From: Dehalococcoidia bacterium | Lineage (GTDB): Bacteria; Chloroflexota; Dehalococcoidia; UBA2979 | NCBI GenBank assembly: GCA_028279505.1 | Contig: JANQNP010000116.1 | Span: 1-64,000 of the forward strand | Direction: 5' to 3' | Length of the DNA: 64,000 nucleotides | Shown: piece by piece, positions 17,358 through 26,522 of the stretch | Layout: the number at the start of each line of letters is the position of its first letter | Position numbering within the stretch: the stretch's first letter is position 1 | The notes under the pieces: generated by a model | Told to the model about the DNA's origin: nothing | Database searches by the model: none | Seen by the model: only the letters and a program-made list of their open reading frames with translations | Translations under genes and position numbers: made by a program

Positions 17358-18296
17358 CTAGTGATGCGCGAAGATCGTGTACGGCACCAGCTCGAGACCT
17401 TCTCCCCGGAAGAAGGTTCCGATGATGGTGAGGATGACGTAGACGGCAATGAACCCGCTGAACTGCAGGATCATGTGGTCGCGCCGGGTCTGAGCGAGCC
17501 CAACCTTCCACGCGGCCGCCGAAAGTAGCAGCGGCAGCCCGACCATCGCCCCGACCGGGATGATCTGCTCGACCACCATCGCCGGGAAGTTCACATCGAG
17601 GTCGATCGCGGGCAGCCCGAGCAGGTCAGTCCGCAGCACCTTCGATCCGAGCGGGATCGCCTCCAACTCGGTAGGCCAGTTCACCTCGGTCTGAAGCGAG
17701 CGGAGGCTCTTCAGCCAGTTGAGCGACTCCGGCCAGGCGTTGAAGTCAGGATTGTCGATCGGCTGCCCATCCTCCGAGAGGCCGGGTAGGAACCGATCCT
17801 CTCCGGGATTGACGATCCACTCGTAGAACCGCACGTGGAACGAGGCATCGTAGAAGATCAGCAGCGTAGTGCCCACGGTACCGACGACGGCGCCGACGAC
17901 CAGGTTCGGCCACGCGCGCGGGCTGGTGAGCCACTCGCCCTGGTAGTCGTTCGAGGTGTCGAAGTACGGGATCGCGCCAAGCGCGATCAGCGCGACGGTC
18001 GGGACGATCACGCCGGCGAGCGCCGGGTGCATGTGCAGCAGCAGCTCCTGCAGGTTCAGGAAGTACCACGGCGCCTTCGACGGGTTCGGCGTCACCGCGG
18101 GGTTCGCCTGGTCGAGGAGGATCGCGTCAACGAGGACGGAGAGGATCGCGAGCAGGCCGAGGAACAACACCGCCGATATGAACTCGACGAAGACCAGATC
18201 CGGCCAGACGAGCAGCTCTTCTTCACGAACACGCCGCTGGCGTGCGCGGACGGCTCTCGAAGCGGGCTGTGCCTGTTCAGCAACCGCCATGGACAC
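17358..18296 (-). CDS. Cytochrome b C-terminal subunit (PetD-like), with insertion
   Basis: 312 residues, about twice PetD (160). Three hydrophobic segments: WPDLVFVEFISAVLFLG, AGVIVPTVALIALGAIPYF and a C-terminal pair. The quinol-site motif is NPSKAPWYFLNLQELL, so the glutamate of PEWY is replaced by Pro; this form occurs in some other bacterial bc complexes. About 100 residues between TM segments (after FYEWIVNPGEDRF) look extracytoplasmic and have no counterpart in PetD. Split b6/subunit-IV arrangement as in b6f. Confidence 0.9.
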   Translation of the reverse strand: MSMAVAEQAQPASRAVRARQRRVREEELLVWPDLVFVEFISAVLFLGLLAILSVLVDAILLDQANPAVTPNPSKAPWYFLNLQELLLHMHPALAGVIVPTVALIALGAIPYFDTSNDYQGEWLTSPRAWPNLVVGAVVGTVGTTLLIFYDASFHVRFYEWIVNPGEDRFLPGLSEDGQPIDNPDFNAWPESLNWLKSLRSLQTEVNWPTELEAIPLGSKVLRTDLLGLPAIDLDVNFPAMVVEQIIPVGAMVGLPLLLSAAAWKVGLAQTRRDHMILQFSGFIAVYVILTIIGTFFRGEGLELVPYTIFAHH

Positions 18297-18355
18297 CCCT
18301 GTCCTGAACGAGCGCGTTCTGCGTCATCTCCACGCGTGTCATCTCCGTCGGCCGC

Positions 18356-19111
18356 CTAGAGCGGTCGCGCGAGGCCGCCGTCGCGGCGGATTCGCCAGAA
18401 GTGGACGGTCATGAAGATGGCGGCCAGCAACGGCAGGCCGATCACGTGCAGCGTGTAGAAGCGGATGAGCGCGGCCTGGCCGACCTGGAACCCACCAACG
18501 AGGACGAAGCGGTTCGGCTCACCGAGCAGCGGCGCGGAGCCAACCATGTTCGTGCCGACCGTGATCGCCCACAGCGCCAGCTGGTCCCACGGCAGCAGGT
18601 AGCCGGTGAACGAGAGCAGCAGCGTCAGGACGAGTAGCACCACGCCCACGACCCAGTTGAACTCACGCGGCGGCTTGTACGCGCCGGTGTAGAAGACGCG
18701 CATCATGTGCATCAGCACGGTCAACACCATGCCGTGCGCCATCCAGCGATGCAGGTTCCGCATCAGCTTCCCGAAGCGAACGTCCGTATCCAGCGCCAGG
18801 ATGTCGCCGTACGCCCGTTCAACGGACGGTACGTAATAGAACATCAGCAGGACGCCTGTGATCGTCAGTCCGAGGAAGAGGAAGAACGAGAGTCCACCGA
18901 GACAGAACGTGTGAGTGATCTTGACGTGAGTGCGGTGGATCCGCGTGGGGTGCAGGTGAAGGAAGACGTTGGTGGCGACGGCGAGCATCTGGTTGCGCGG
19001 AGTGTTCGGATAGCCCGAACGGAAGATCGACTTCCACAGGCGGTTCTTGAACGCGCCGTCATAGAGACGATCACCAAGCGATCGGCCCTGCGGCTGCTCC
19101 GTCGTCGCCAT
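18356..19111 (-). CDS. Cytochrome b N-terminal subunit (b6-like)
   Basis: 251 residues, four TM helices. The bis-His heme ligands are visible as [10 protein letters not shown] ... MHMMRVF and FYTLHVIG ... MTVHFWR, each pair spaced as in cytochrome b6. [10 protein letters not shown] keeps a cysteine at the position of b6 Cys35, which in b6f binds the extra heme ci covalently; a ci-like heme is therefore likely here. It is followed by the PetD-like gene after a 59-bp gap. Confidence 0.94.
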   Translation of the reverse strand: MATTEQPQGRSLGDRLYDGAFKNRLWKSIFRSGYPNTPRNQMLAVATNVFLHLHPTRIHRTHVKITHTFCLGGLSFFLFLGLTITGVLLMFYYVPSVERAYGDILALDTDVRFGKLMRNLHRWMAHGMVLTVLMHMMRVFYTGAYKPPREFNWVVGVVLLVLTLLLSFTGYLLPWDQLALWAITVGTNMVGSAPLLGEPNRFVLVGGFQVGQAALIRFYTLHVIGLPLLAAIFMTVHFWRIRRDGGLARPL

Positions 19112-19158
19112 CCGCTACCCCAGTTCCCCGATGAGCACGTGAAAACGCAGCGCGCTGG

Positions 19159-19260
19159 CTACGCTTCCCACCACTTGCCGAGTGCGACCATGATTCCGAG
19201 TCCAAGCATGAAGGTGATAAACACGGCGAGCAGTTCGAGCCCTTCGCCTTCACCGATCAC
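19159..19260 (-). CDS. 33-residue single-TM protein heading the bc operon
   Basis: GTG 19260 preceded by TTGGAGG with a 5-nt gap, a textbook SD; stop TAG at 19159. The protein is one hydrophobic helix (GLELLAVFITFMLGLGIMVA) with acidic N-terminus (MIGEGEG) and ends LGKWWEA. The size and operon position suggest a small structural subunit like PetG/PetM of b6f, but sequence homology cannot be claimed. Gap to the cytochrome b gene is 47 bp. Confidence 0.7.
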   Translation of the reverse strand: MIGEGEGLELLAVFITFMLGLGIMVALGKWWEA

Positions 19261-19380
19261 GTTGGCCTCCAACCGGCGCGGTTTCGGCGCCGCAGATACA
19301 CACCCCGCACGGCTAGCCCGCGCGAGGTAGGGAGAAATTAGCCACCGGCCCAAGTAGGGTCAAGGAAATAGGTCCGGTTA

Positions 19381-19393
19381 TCACGAAACGTGA
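19381..19393. promoter_or_regulatory. Palindrome upstream of the bc operon
   Basis: TCACGAAACGTGA is a perfect 5+3+5 inverted repeat, 120 nt before the first gene of the bc operon and 40 nt after the glycosyltransferase stop. A second hairpin, CCCGC-CATC-GCGGG (19401-19414), lies next to it and may end the glycosyltransferase transcript. The palindrome is a plausible operator for a redox or CRP/FNR-type regulator; identity unknown. Confidence 0.35.
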
Positions 19394-19432
19394 CGATCGT
19401 CCCGCCATCGCGGGATGTCGTGAACGCGAGTG

Positions 19433-20173
19433 CTACGCGGAAGCGGTCGGGCCCGTCACCGCGGCCGGGATCCCACCGCGACGCAGCCGCCACAGACCCT
19501 TGAGGTCAGCAATCGCTGTACGCCAGACGTTCACGCGGCTGTCCGGATCGTCGACCCACGTCACCGGGACCTCCACGAACCGATAACCGTTGTGCTGAGC
19601 AACGAGCAACAGCTCCGAGTCGAAGAAGAACCCCGTGTCCTCCACGACGGGCAACAACGCGCGAGCGGCGTCGGTGCGAATCGCCTTGAAGCCGCACTGC
19701 GCGTCGCTGACGCGCAGTCCCCCACCCCATCTGAGGATCTGCACGTACGTGCGCGAGATCAGCTCCCGCCGCCAGCCGCGCTCGGTCTGCGAGTCGCGAT
19801 GGAGCCGCGTCCCGAACGCGAGGTCAGCCCGACCCTCCGCCAGCGGATCAACGAGGGCCGGCAGATGCTGGAGGTCGGTCGACAGATCGACGTCCATGTA
19901 CGCGCAAACATCCGCCTCCGAGGTGATCCACGCCGTCTTCAGCGCCAGTCCCCGCCCCTTGACCGGGATGTGCAGGGCAACCACCCGACCCGGATGCCCC
20001 GCCTCGAGGCCACGCGCAACCTCGAGCGTGCGATCCGTCGAGGCGTTGTCGGCGATCACGATCCGCCAGCTGTGCTCCGGGTGCCCCTCGAGGAACGCGA
20101 GCGTCCGCTCGACGCTCCCGCCAACGACGTGCGCCTCGTTGTAACAGGGAATGACGAGGTCAATTGAGGCCAT
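19433..20173 (-). CDS. Family 2 glycosyltransferase (dolichyl/polyprenyl-phosphate type)
   Basis: 246 residues, soluble GT-A fold. SIDLVIPCYNEAHVV start, NASTDRT, the DXD-like AYMDVDLSTDL, and CGFKAIR typical of the dolichyl-phosphate glucosyl/mannosyltransferase-like branch (Alg5/DPM1). No C-terminal TM helices, unlike many DPM1 homologues. It probably loads a sugar onto a polyprenyl phosphate at the membrane. It lies downstream of purH with a 125-bp gap; no direct link is evident. Confidence 0.9.
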   Translation of the reverse strand: MASIDLVIPCYNEAHVVGGSVERTLAFLEGHPEHSWRIVIADNASTDRTLEVARGLEAGHPGRVVALHIPVKGRGLALKTAWITSEADVCAYMDVDLSTDLQHLPALVDPLAEGRADLAFGTRLHRDSQTERGWRRELISRTYVQILRWGGGLRVSDAQCGFKAIRTDAARALLPVVEDTGFFFDSELLLVAQHNGYRFVEVPVTWVDDPDSRVNVWRTAIADLKGLWRLRRGGIPAAVTGPTASA

Positions 20174-20298
20174 GGCGGGGATCGTCTCCGACGAGGGCGC
20201 GCGACGGCGTCGCGCCGGCCTCCGAGGTTAGCCCGACCGCTCCGAGAGCGCCGCCGGCCGCGCGACCCGAACCGATCGAGAGCGAATGCGACCCTCGC

Positions 20299-21879
20299 CT
20301 AGTGGCGGAAGTGCCGCACCCCCGTGGTGACAAGCGACACGCCGAGGTCGTTCGCGGCGGCGACCACCTCGTCGTCGCGGATCGACCCGCCCGTGTGGAC
20401 CACGACCGTGCACCCGGCCTCGGCGCAGACCGTGACCGTGTCCGGGAACGGAATGAGGGCATCCGTCGCCGCGACCGCGCCGCGAGCAGCCTCGCCGGCC
20501 TGCTCGGCGCAGAGCTTGGCGCTGCCCACGCGATTCGGCTGGCCGGCGCCCATCCCGATCAGCACCCCGTCCTTCACGAAGACCACCGCGTTGGACTTGA
20601 TGTGCTTCGACACGATCCAGCCGGCGCGCATGTCCGACTCCTCGCCGGCTGTCAGGGCCCGCTCGCTGACCAGATCGAACTGTTGGTCGTCGGAGACGTC
20701 GCTGTCCTGGACGAGCAGCGCGCCGCGCAGCGCGCGGACCTCGGTGCGAACCGCACGAGGATCGCCGACCGGGGCGGTCAGGATGCGGAGGTCCTTGGAC
20801 TTCTTCTTCAGGTGCTCCAGCGCGTCGTCGTCGTACCCCGGCGCCACCACGATCTCGTAGAACATGCGCGCCCCGGTCTCGGGGCTACGGAAGTCACGCA
20901 GCGAGGTGGCGAACGCCAGGTCGACGGTCCGGTTCGTCGCGACGATGCCACCGTAGGCGGAGACGAAGTCGCCTTCGGTCAGCGCGCGCTCGTACAGCGC
21001 CGTGACTGTGGCCCCGGGAGCGTCGGACGTCGCGAAACAGGCGGCGTTCGTGTGCTTGATGATCGCGATCGCCGGCGTCTCGAAGTCGGTCACGAGGTTG
21101 TAGGCCGCATCGGCATCGAGGAAGTTGACGTACGACATCGCCTTGCCGTGGTGCTGCTCGAAGGCGCCGATGCCCTCAGCCGGCGTGCGCACGGAGTCCA
21201 GCCGGTAGAAGGCGCCCCGCTGGTGTGGGTTCTCGCCGTAGCGGTTCTGCTGGACGAGCGTGGCGGCGGTGGTGAGCTGCGCCGGGAACGGGTCGTCGTC
21301 GCCCCGGAGGTACTCCGCGACGGCGGTGTCGTAGTGGGCGACGTGCTGGAACGCCTTCGCCGCGAGCCGCTTGCGGAGCTCCTGCGACACCCCATCCGGG
21401 CCGCCGGCGTCGCGCAGCGCCTCGAGGATCGCGGGGTAGTCGTCCGGGCTGACGACCGGGAGCACCCACGGGTGGTTCTTCGCAGCGGCACGGATCATCG
21501 TCGGCCCGCCGATGTCGATCTGCTCGAGCGCCTCGCCGAGGTCGGGGGCACCACTGGTCACCGTCTCGATGAACGGATAGAGGTTGCCGGCAACGAGGTC
21601 GATCGACGGGACCTCGTACTGCGCGACCTCGGCCTCGTCTTCGGCGTGACCGCGGCGGTAGAGGATGCCGCCGTGCACCGTCGGGTGGAGCGTCTTGACG
21701 CGGCCGCCCAGCATCTCCGGGCTGCCCGTGAGGTCGGCGACCTCCGTGATCGGCAGGCCGGCCTCGGCGACGGTGCGGGCGGTTCCACCCGTGCCGATCA
21801 GCTCCCATCCGAGGTCATGCAGGCCTCGGGCGAAGTCGACGATGTCGCGCTTGTCGTAGACCGCGAGGATCGCGCGCAC
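20299..21879 (-). CDS. purH: Bifunctional AICAR transformylase/IMP cyclohydrolase
   Basis: Last two steps of purine synthesis. N-terminal MGS-like IMP cyclohydrolase domain (about 1-195: AILAVYDKRDIVDFARGL, TLHPTVHGGILYRR) and C-terminal AICAR transformylase (LRYGENPHQ-type motif seen as NRYGENPHQRGAFY, KHTNAACFA, and late RAGWIVSKHIKSNAVVF with GMGAGQPNRVGSAKL). 526 residues, normal length. It follows purM, 37 nt away. Confidence 0.98.
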   Translation of the reverse strand: MRAILAVYDKRDIVDFARGLHDLGWELIGTGGTARTVAEAGLPITEVADLTGSPEMLGGRVKTLHPTVHGGILYRRGHAEDEAEVAQYEVPSIDLVAGNLYPFIETVTSGAPDLGEALEQIDIGGPTMIRAAAKNHPWVLPVVSPDDYPAILEALRDAGGPDGVSQELRKRLAAKAFQHVAHYDTAVAEYLRGDDDPFPAQLTTAATLVQQNRYGENPHQRGAFYRLDSVRTPAEGIGAFEQHHGKAMSYVNFLDADAAYNLVTDFETPAIAIIKHTNAACFATSDAPGATVTALYERALTEGDFVSAYGGIVATNRTVDLAFATSLRDFRSPETGARMFYEIVVAPGYDDDALEHLKKKSKDLRILTAPVGDPRAVRTEVRALRGALLVQDSDVSDDQQFDLVSERALTAGEESDMRAGWIVSKHIKSNAVVFVKDGVLIGMGAGQPNRVGSAKLCAEQAGEAARGAVAATDALIPFPDTVTVCAEAGCTVVVHTGGSIRDDEVVAAANDLGVSLVTTGVRHFRH

Positions 21880-21915
21880 AGTTGGGTCCTTTCAGTCGGG
21901 CCGTTGGTCGGGTGG

Positions 21916-22986
21916 CTAGTCGGGCAGGCCGGTCACGGTGGGACCGTCCTCGGCGCGGGCGACGACCTCACCGATCCGCCAGCCGGTCGGCTGGGCCTCG
22001 AGGAGCGCCACCGCGTCCGGCTCCGCGAGCGCGACGATGATCCCCGCGCCCATGTTGAACGCGCGGTACATCTCGGCGTCCTCGACGCCGCCCGTGCGCT
22101 GGATCAGATCGAAGATCGCCGGCGTCTCCCAGCTCTCGAGGTCGATGCGGGCGCCGAGGTGGGCAGCCACGCCGGTGAACAACCGCGAGAGGTTGCCGGG
22201 AATGCCGCCGCCGGTGATGTGGGCGATCCCGTGGATCGCGTCGAGGTGAGGCGTCAGCTCCGCGACGAAGGCCGGGTGCACCGCCAGCAGCGCGTCGCCC
22301 AGCGTGCCGCCCAGCTCCTCGTAGTGGGTGTTCAGCGCCTCGCGGTCGTGTTCCGCCCCGAGGCCCTTGCCCAGCGCCCAGATCTCGCGGACGAGCGAGT
22401 ACCCGTTCGTCTGGAGACCGCCCGAGGGCAGCGCGACGAGCACGTCGCCCGCGGTGAGCCGCGAACCGTCGATCGCCCGGTCGCGCTCGACCACGCCGAC
22501 GATGAACGCGGCCAGGTCGAAGTCGCCGGATCGGTAGACGTCGGGCATGTCGGCGGTCTCGCCGCCGAGGAGCGCGACGTTCTGCTCCACGCAGGCGTCG
22601 CCGATCCCCTGCACGATCTCCACCCGCCGGTCCTGCGACAGGTCGGCGGTGGCGAGGTAGTCGAGGAAGAACAGCGGCTGCGCCCCGGTGGTGAGGATGT
22701 CGTTGACGGAGTGGTTCACCAGGTCGGCGCCGATCGTGTCGTAGCGGTCGAGCGCCGCGGCGACCAGCAGCTTCGTCCCGACGCCGTCCGCGCTCGCCAC
22801 CAGGACCGGGTCCCGGTAGCCCTCGGGCACGCGGAACATGCCCGCGAACGGCCCGACACCGGAGAGCACCTCGGGGCGCCGCGTCTGCTTGGCGATCGCC
22901 GCGAATCGGCGCACCGTCGCGTCGGCGGCGTCCACGTCCACGCCGGCGTCGACGTAGCGCAACGGAGGGGTCGGCGATCCGGTCAT
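21916..22986 (-). CDS. purM: Phosphoribosylformylglycinamidine cyclo-ligase
   Basis: AIR synthetase, the fifth purine step. 356 residues. Motifs: RYVDAGVDVDAADATVRRF start, ASADGVGTKLLVA, HSVNDILTTGAQPLFFLDYLA in part, LLGGETADMPDVYR, GLQTNGYSLVR and HITGGGIPGNLSR. Order on the strand is purF, purM, purH. Confidence 0.98.
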   Translation of the reverse strand: MTGSPTPPLRYVDAGVDVDAADATVRRFAAIAKQTRRPEVLSGVGPFAGMFRVPEGYRDPVLVASADGVGTKLLVAAALDRYDTIGADLVNHSVNDILTTGAQPLFFLDYLATADLSQDRRVEIVQGIGDACVEQNVALLGGETADMPDVYRSGDFDLAAFIVGVVERDRAIDGSRLTAGDVLVALPSGGLQTNGYSLVREIWALGKGLGAEHDREALNTHYEELGGTLGDALLAVHPAFVAELTPHLDAIHGIAHITGGGIPGNLSRLFTGVAAHLGARIDLESWETPAIFDLIQRTGGVEDAEMYRAFNMGAGIIVALAEPDAVALLEAQPTGWRIGEVVARAEDGPTVTGLPD

Positions 22987-23076
22987 GCGGCGCTCCCGTG
23001 GGGAGGGTGCGGTTCGGATGCGCGAGCGTACGAGGGACCGGCGTCTGGCAACAGTCGCCTCGTCATCGCCCGCCGG

Positions 23077-24549
23077 TCAGACCTCGATGCGCTCGAGCAC
23101 GGGGAGGGCGTGGCGGTCCCGCGCCTCGTCGAGGTCGCTGACCTCGAGCGCGAGCTTGTCGAGCTGGAGCGGGACTTCGCCGGGGTACTCGCCGGTGAAG
23201 CAGGCCGTGCAATGCGAGCCATCGACGAGGTTGGTCGCGGCGACGGTCGACTCGACGGAGAGGTACTGCAGCGAGTCGGCGCCAACGTGCTGGCGAATCT
23301 CCTCGAGGCTGTTGTGCGCGGCGATCAGCTCGCCACGCGAGGCCATGTCCACGCCGTAGAAGCAGGGGTGGAGGATCGGGGGCGACGTGATCCGCAGGTG
23401 CACCTCGCGGGCGCCCGCGTCGCGCAGCATCTTCACCACGCGCGGGGTGGTCGTGCCTCGGACGATCGAGTCGTCGACGACGACGAGGCGCTTGCCCTCG
23501 ATCACCTCGACGAGCGGGTTGAACTTGAGCTGGACGCCCTGCTCGCGGAGGCGCTGGTCGGGCTGGATAAAGGTCCGCCCGACGTAGCGATTCTTCATCA
23601 GGCCCTCGGCGTACTGGATCCCGGACTCCTGCGAGTAGCCGATCGCCGCCGCGGTCGCCGAGTCCGGCACACCGATGACGAGATCGGCCTCGACGGGATG
23701 TTCCCGCGCCAGCGCCGCGCCCATCCGCATGCGCGCCGGGTGGAGCAACTCGCCGCCCATGTGCGAATCGGGGCGAGCGAAGTAGATGAACTCGAGCAGG
23801 CACAGGCGCTGCGGGCTGACGACGTTGAGGTCACGCCGGCCGGCCGGGAACCACGAGGTCAGCCCATCCCCGTCGGCCATCACCACTTCGCCGGGCTCGA
23901 CCTCGCGCACGAAGCGCGCGCCGAGGTGGTCCAGCGCGCAGGTCTCGGAGGCGAAGACGTAGCCGCCGTCGAGTTCGCCGATGCACAGCGGCCGGACGCC
24001 CATCGGGTCGCGAGCGGCGAAGACGCCCTCGGGCGCCAGGACGGTGAGCGAGAAGGCGCCGGTGGCGCGGCGCATGAGCTGGGCGAAGCGCTGCTCCCAG
24101 GTCTCGCCGGTGGCGTTGACCAGCAGGCGAGCGATCACCTCGGTGTCGCTGGAGGCCTCGAAGGTGACGCCCTCGGCTTCCAGCCCCTCGCGCAGCAGCT
24201 CGGCGTTCACGATGTTGCCGTTGTGCGCGACGGCGATCGGGCCGTGCGGCCCCTTGACGAGGAACGGCTGCGCATTCTGCAGGTGGCTGGACCCACTGGT
24301 GGAGTAGCGGGTGTGCCCGATCGCGTGGGTGCCGGGCAGGCCGGCGAGGGCGCGCTCGTCGAAGATCTGGGTGACGAGGCCCATCTCCGCGAAGATGCGG
24401 ATCCGCTCGCCGTCGCTGGTCGCGATGCCGGCTGATTCCTGACCGCGGTGTTGAAGAGCGTGGAGACCGAAGAAGGTGAGTCGAGCTACGTCTTCGCTGG
24501 GGGCGAAAACGCCGAACACGCCGCACTTCTCGCGAAGGCTATGTGTCAA
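23077..24549 (-). CDS. purF: Amidophosphoribosyltransferase
   Basis: First committed step of purine synthesis, forming phosphoribosylamine from PRPP and glutamine. Start TTG 24549 (AAAGG 8 nt upstream) gives MTHSLREKCGVFGVF, where the Cys after a short propeptide is the Ntn nucleophile. Glutaminase motifs GHTRYSTSGSS and HNGNIVN; PRPP loop VVVDDSIVRGTTTPRVV. Cysteines near CFYGVD and CTACFTGEYP suggest the Fe-S type of B. subtilis. 490 residues. Confidence 0.97.
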   Translation of the reverse strand: MTHSLREKCGVFGVFAPSEDVARLTFFGLHALQHRGQESAGIATSDGERIRIFAEMGLVTQIFDERALAGLPGTHAIGHTRYSTSGSSHLQNAQPFLVKGPHGPIAVAHNGNIVNAELLREGLEAEGVTFEASSDTEVIARLLVNATGETWEQRFAQLMRRATGAFSLTVLAPEGVFAARDPMGVRPLCIGELDGGYVFASETCALDHLGARFVREVEPGEVVMADGDGLTSWFPAGRRDLNVVSPQRLCLLEFIYFARPDSHMGGELLHPARMRMGAALAREHPVEADLVIGVPDSATAAAIGYSQESGIQYAEGLMKNRYVGRTFIQPDQRLREQGVQLKFNPLVEVIEGKRLVVVDDSIVRGTTTPRVVKMLRDAGAREVHLRITSPPILHPCFYGVDMASRGELIAAHNSLEEIRQHVGADSLQYLSVESTVAATNLVDGSHCTACFTGEYPGEVPLQLDKLALEVSDLDEARDRHALPVLERIEV

Positions 24550-24635
24550 CCGAGCGCCTTTTGGTGGCAGGTCCCGCTAGGCAGATAGCGTAACACGGGT
24601 GTTGACGTGGCTCTGCACCGACGCCGCGCCGTCGT

Positions 24636-25028
24636 CTACGGCAAGTTCCGATGCTCGATCTTCGTGCACTTGTCCATCACGACTTCGAGGCCGGCGGCGC
24701 GCGCCTGCGCGGCGGCCTCTTCGTGCGTGATCTCGAGCTGCATCCAGACGGTGCCCGCCCCGGCGGCGATCGCGTCGTCGACGACCGGAGGGACGTCTGG
24801 AGAACGACGGAAGATGTCGACGATGTCGACCGGCTCCGGCAGATCCTGAACGGAATCGTAGACCGGCTGCCCGAGGACCTCCGTCTCCCGCGGATTCACC
24901 ATGTAGACCACGTACCCCTGCTGCTGGAGGTAGCGGGCAACGTCGTGCGAGGGGCGATCCGGCTTCGAGGAGACGCCGACGACGGCGATGGTCCGAGCGT
25001 CCCGCATCAGCTCCATTGCTCGGTCCAT
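24636..25028 (-). CDS. CoA-binding domain protein (YccU-like)
   Basis: 130 residues from ATG 25028, with GGAGGAG about 6 nt upstream; the much longer open frame beyond it is Arg/Ser-rich noise. Rossmann-type CoA-binding fold: TIAVVGVSSKPDRPSHDVARYL, VYMVNPRETEVLGQPVY, DIVDIFRRSPDVPPVVDDAI, WMQLEI and the conserved MDKCTKIEHRNL. The family is conserved but its role is unsettled. Confidence 0.93.
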   Translation of the reverse strand: MDRAMELMRDARTIAVVGVSSKPDRPSHDVARYLQQQGYVVYMVNPRETEVLGQPVYDSVQDLPEPVDIVDIFRRSPDVPPVVDDAIAAGAGTVWMQLEITHEEAAAQARAAGLEVVMDKCTKIEHRNLP

Positions 25029-25098
25029 GGCTGCTCCTCCACTCGGACTGCTCGTCCGCATCCTACCGATCGACAACGGTCGCTTGGTCCTCGACGTC

Positions 25099-25839
25099 TC
25101 AGTCCTCGCGATCGGGGCCCTCGCGATCCTCGTTCTCGGGATCGGCGCCCTCGAGGTCGTCATCGTCCTCGTAGAGATCCGCCTCGGGATCATCGATGCC
25201 CTCGAGGTCCGCGAGCACGACGTGCGCCTCGGACATCGCCGCCAGCGCTTCGGCGAGGTCGTTCGCACGCTCGCCCGCCTCGAGGGCAAGGACCCGCGCG
25301 GCTACAACGCTGCCGACCGTCAGCTCTCGGTCGTTGTCCTTGATCAGGATCACCTCCCAGTGGACGACGTCCTGCTCGATCCCGGAGGCGAGCACGTCGT
25401 CGTAGTCCGTCATGACCTCGAAGCGCTGGATGCGGTTGAACGGGACGAGTTCGTAGGTCCCGATCCCCATCCCGAGCAGTCCCTGCTGCCAGCGAGCGGA
25501 GTACTTGGCGCGCTCCATCAAGAAGCTCGTACCCGCGAGGTTGTTCACGAGGCCAATCACGCCGAGCGGCCCGAGCACGATCAGCAGGACCAGCAGGACG
25601 AAGAGAACGAAGAGCGGCAGCGTGTTGATGAAGGCGACGATCGCCCACACGACCGCCAGAGTCAGCGCGATCTCGATCAGCGGCCCGACGAGCCCGGCCC
25701 GCGACTGCTTGACCGCGATCGCCTCGGGCGAGACGTGGGCAATAGCGCGGTGCAGCGGGATGGTGTAGCTCGCCTCGGGAGGTGGATCGCCCTCCGGATC
25801 GGGCGGCGACGAGGGCGTCTGGTCGGCGTCGGACGGCAT
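25099..25839 (-). CDS. Membrane protein with cytosolic PH-like half and acidic tail
   Basis: 246 residues from ATG 25839 (GGGGTG upstream). A Pro-rich N-terminus precedes two TM helices (VGPLIEIALTLAVVWAIVAFI; LFVLFVLLVLLIVLGPLGVIGLV, quoted in part). After them comes a region with ERAKYSARWQQGLLGMGIGTYELVPFNRIQRFE, a pattern seen in small bacterial membrane proteins with PH-like domains, then an Asp/Glu-rich C-terminus. No specific family is recognised. Confidence 0.75.
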   Translation of the reverse strand: MPSDADQTPSSPPDPEGDPPPEASYTIPLHRAIAHVSPEAIAVKQSRAGLVGPLIEIALTLAVVWAIVAFINTLPLFVLFVLLVLLIVLGPLGVIGLVNNLAGTSFLMERAKYSARWQQGLLGMGIGTYELVPFNRIQRFEVMTDYDDVLASGIEQDVVHWEVILIKDNDRELTVGSVVAARVLALEAGERANDLAEALAAMSEAHVVLADLEGIDDPEADLYEDDDDLEGADPENEDREGPDRED

Positions 25840-26032
25840 CGCACCCCTGAGGTCAGGTGTTCCGTCGGATCGGGAGCGGGCCGAGTCTAGCGCGACACGG
25901 AGTGGCGGTCTCCGCGGGAGGGAGACGAGCCGGCGGCGGGCGCACCGCGCTCGCGTTGCTCGTGTCGGTGAGGGCTCCCTATGATCGCTGCCCCGCCGCG
26001 CACGGTGCCGGCGCGAAAGACTCGAGGGCCCG

Positions 26033-26248
26033 ATGCGCCGCGACCTGATGGACATCCTCGTGTGCCCGGTGACGAAGAGCGCGCTGACGCTCGAGGTCAC
26101 CTCGGAAGAGAACGGCGAGGTGATCACCGGCACCCTCACCTCCGAGGAAGGCCGCGTCTACCCGATCGAGGACGGGATCCCGAACCTGCTGCCGCCGGAC
26201 CTGCGCGAGGCGATCGACGGGGTACCAGCGTCGGAAGACGCATCCTGA
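26033..26248 (+). CDS. Trm112/UPF0434 family protein
   Basis: 71 residues. MDILVCPVTKSALTLEV is the Trm112 opening, although only the first Cys of the usual CPXCK is present; EEGRVYPIEDGIPNLLP is the conserved end. Trm112-like proteins act as small partners of methyltransferases or as zinc-binding chaperones. ATG at 26033 has GAGGG 4 nt away. A -10-like TATGAT lies at 25980. It is followed by the 26277 gene. Confidence 0.85.
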   Translation: MRRDLMDILVCPVTKSALTLEVTSEENGEVITGTLTSEEGRVYPIEDGIPNLLPPDLREAIDGVPASEDAS

Positions 26249-26276
26249 TGGTGCAGAAGTCGGGAGACGCGTCCTG

Positions 26277-26510
26277 ATGACCCAGGACCAGACACGGCAG
26301 GCCGGGCGCGCCCTGATGGCTGGAGCGGCGCTGTCGGTGCTGCTGTTCCTGATGGGTGCCGCGAAGCGGTCCTACGCCGTGCTGGCGATCCCGGTGTTCG
26401 CGGGCCTGGTCGCCGCCGCCGGAATGGCGTTCTGGGTCGGCTACACGATGGCAACGACCAACTGGGACGACCCCGAAGACTTCAACGTCGAAGACACCCC
26501 GGGCGCCTAG
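26277..26510 (+). CDS. Small two-TM protein
   Basis: 77 residues, two hydrophobic segments (RALMAGAALSVLLFLMGAA; VLAIPVFAGLVAAAGMAFWV) with a basic link AKRSY and an acidic C-terminus (WDDPEDFNVED). It lies 28 bp after the Trm112-like gene, probably one transcript. Function unknown. GGGAGACGCG stands before the ATG as a possible SD. Confidence 0.7.
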   Translation: MTQDQTRQAGRALMAGAALSVLLFLMGAAKRSYAVLAIPVFAGLVAAAGMAFWVGYTMATTNWDDPEDFNVEDTPGA

Positions 26511-26522
26511 GCGCGGGAGCCG

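Noticed and set aside
20164..24435. A 1423-codon open frame on the plus strand antisense to purH, purM and purF
   Set aside because: It is the reverse complement of confident purine genes, is Arg/Asp/Val-rich without domains, and arises from high GC at third codon positions.
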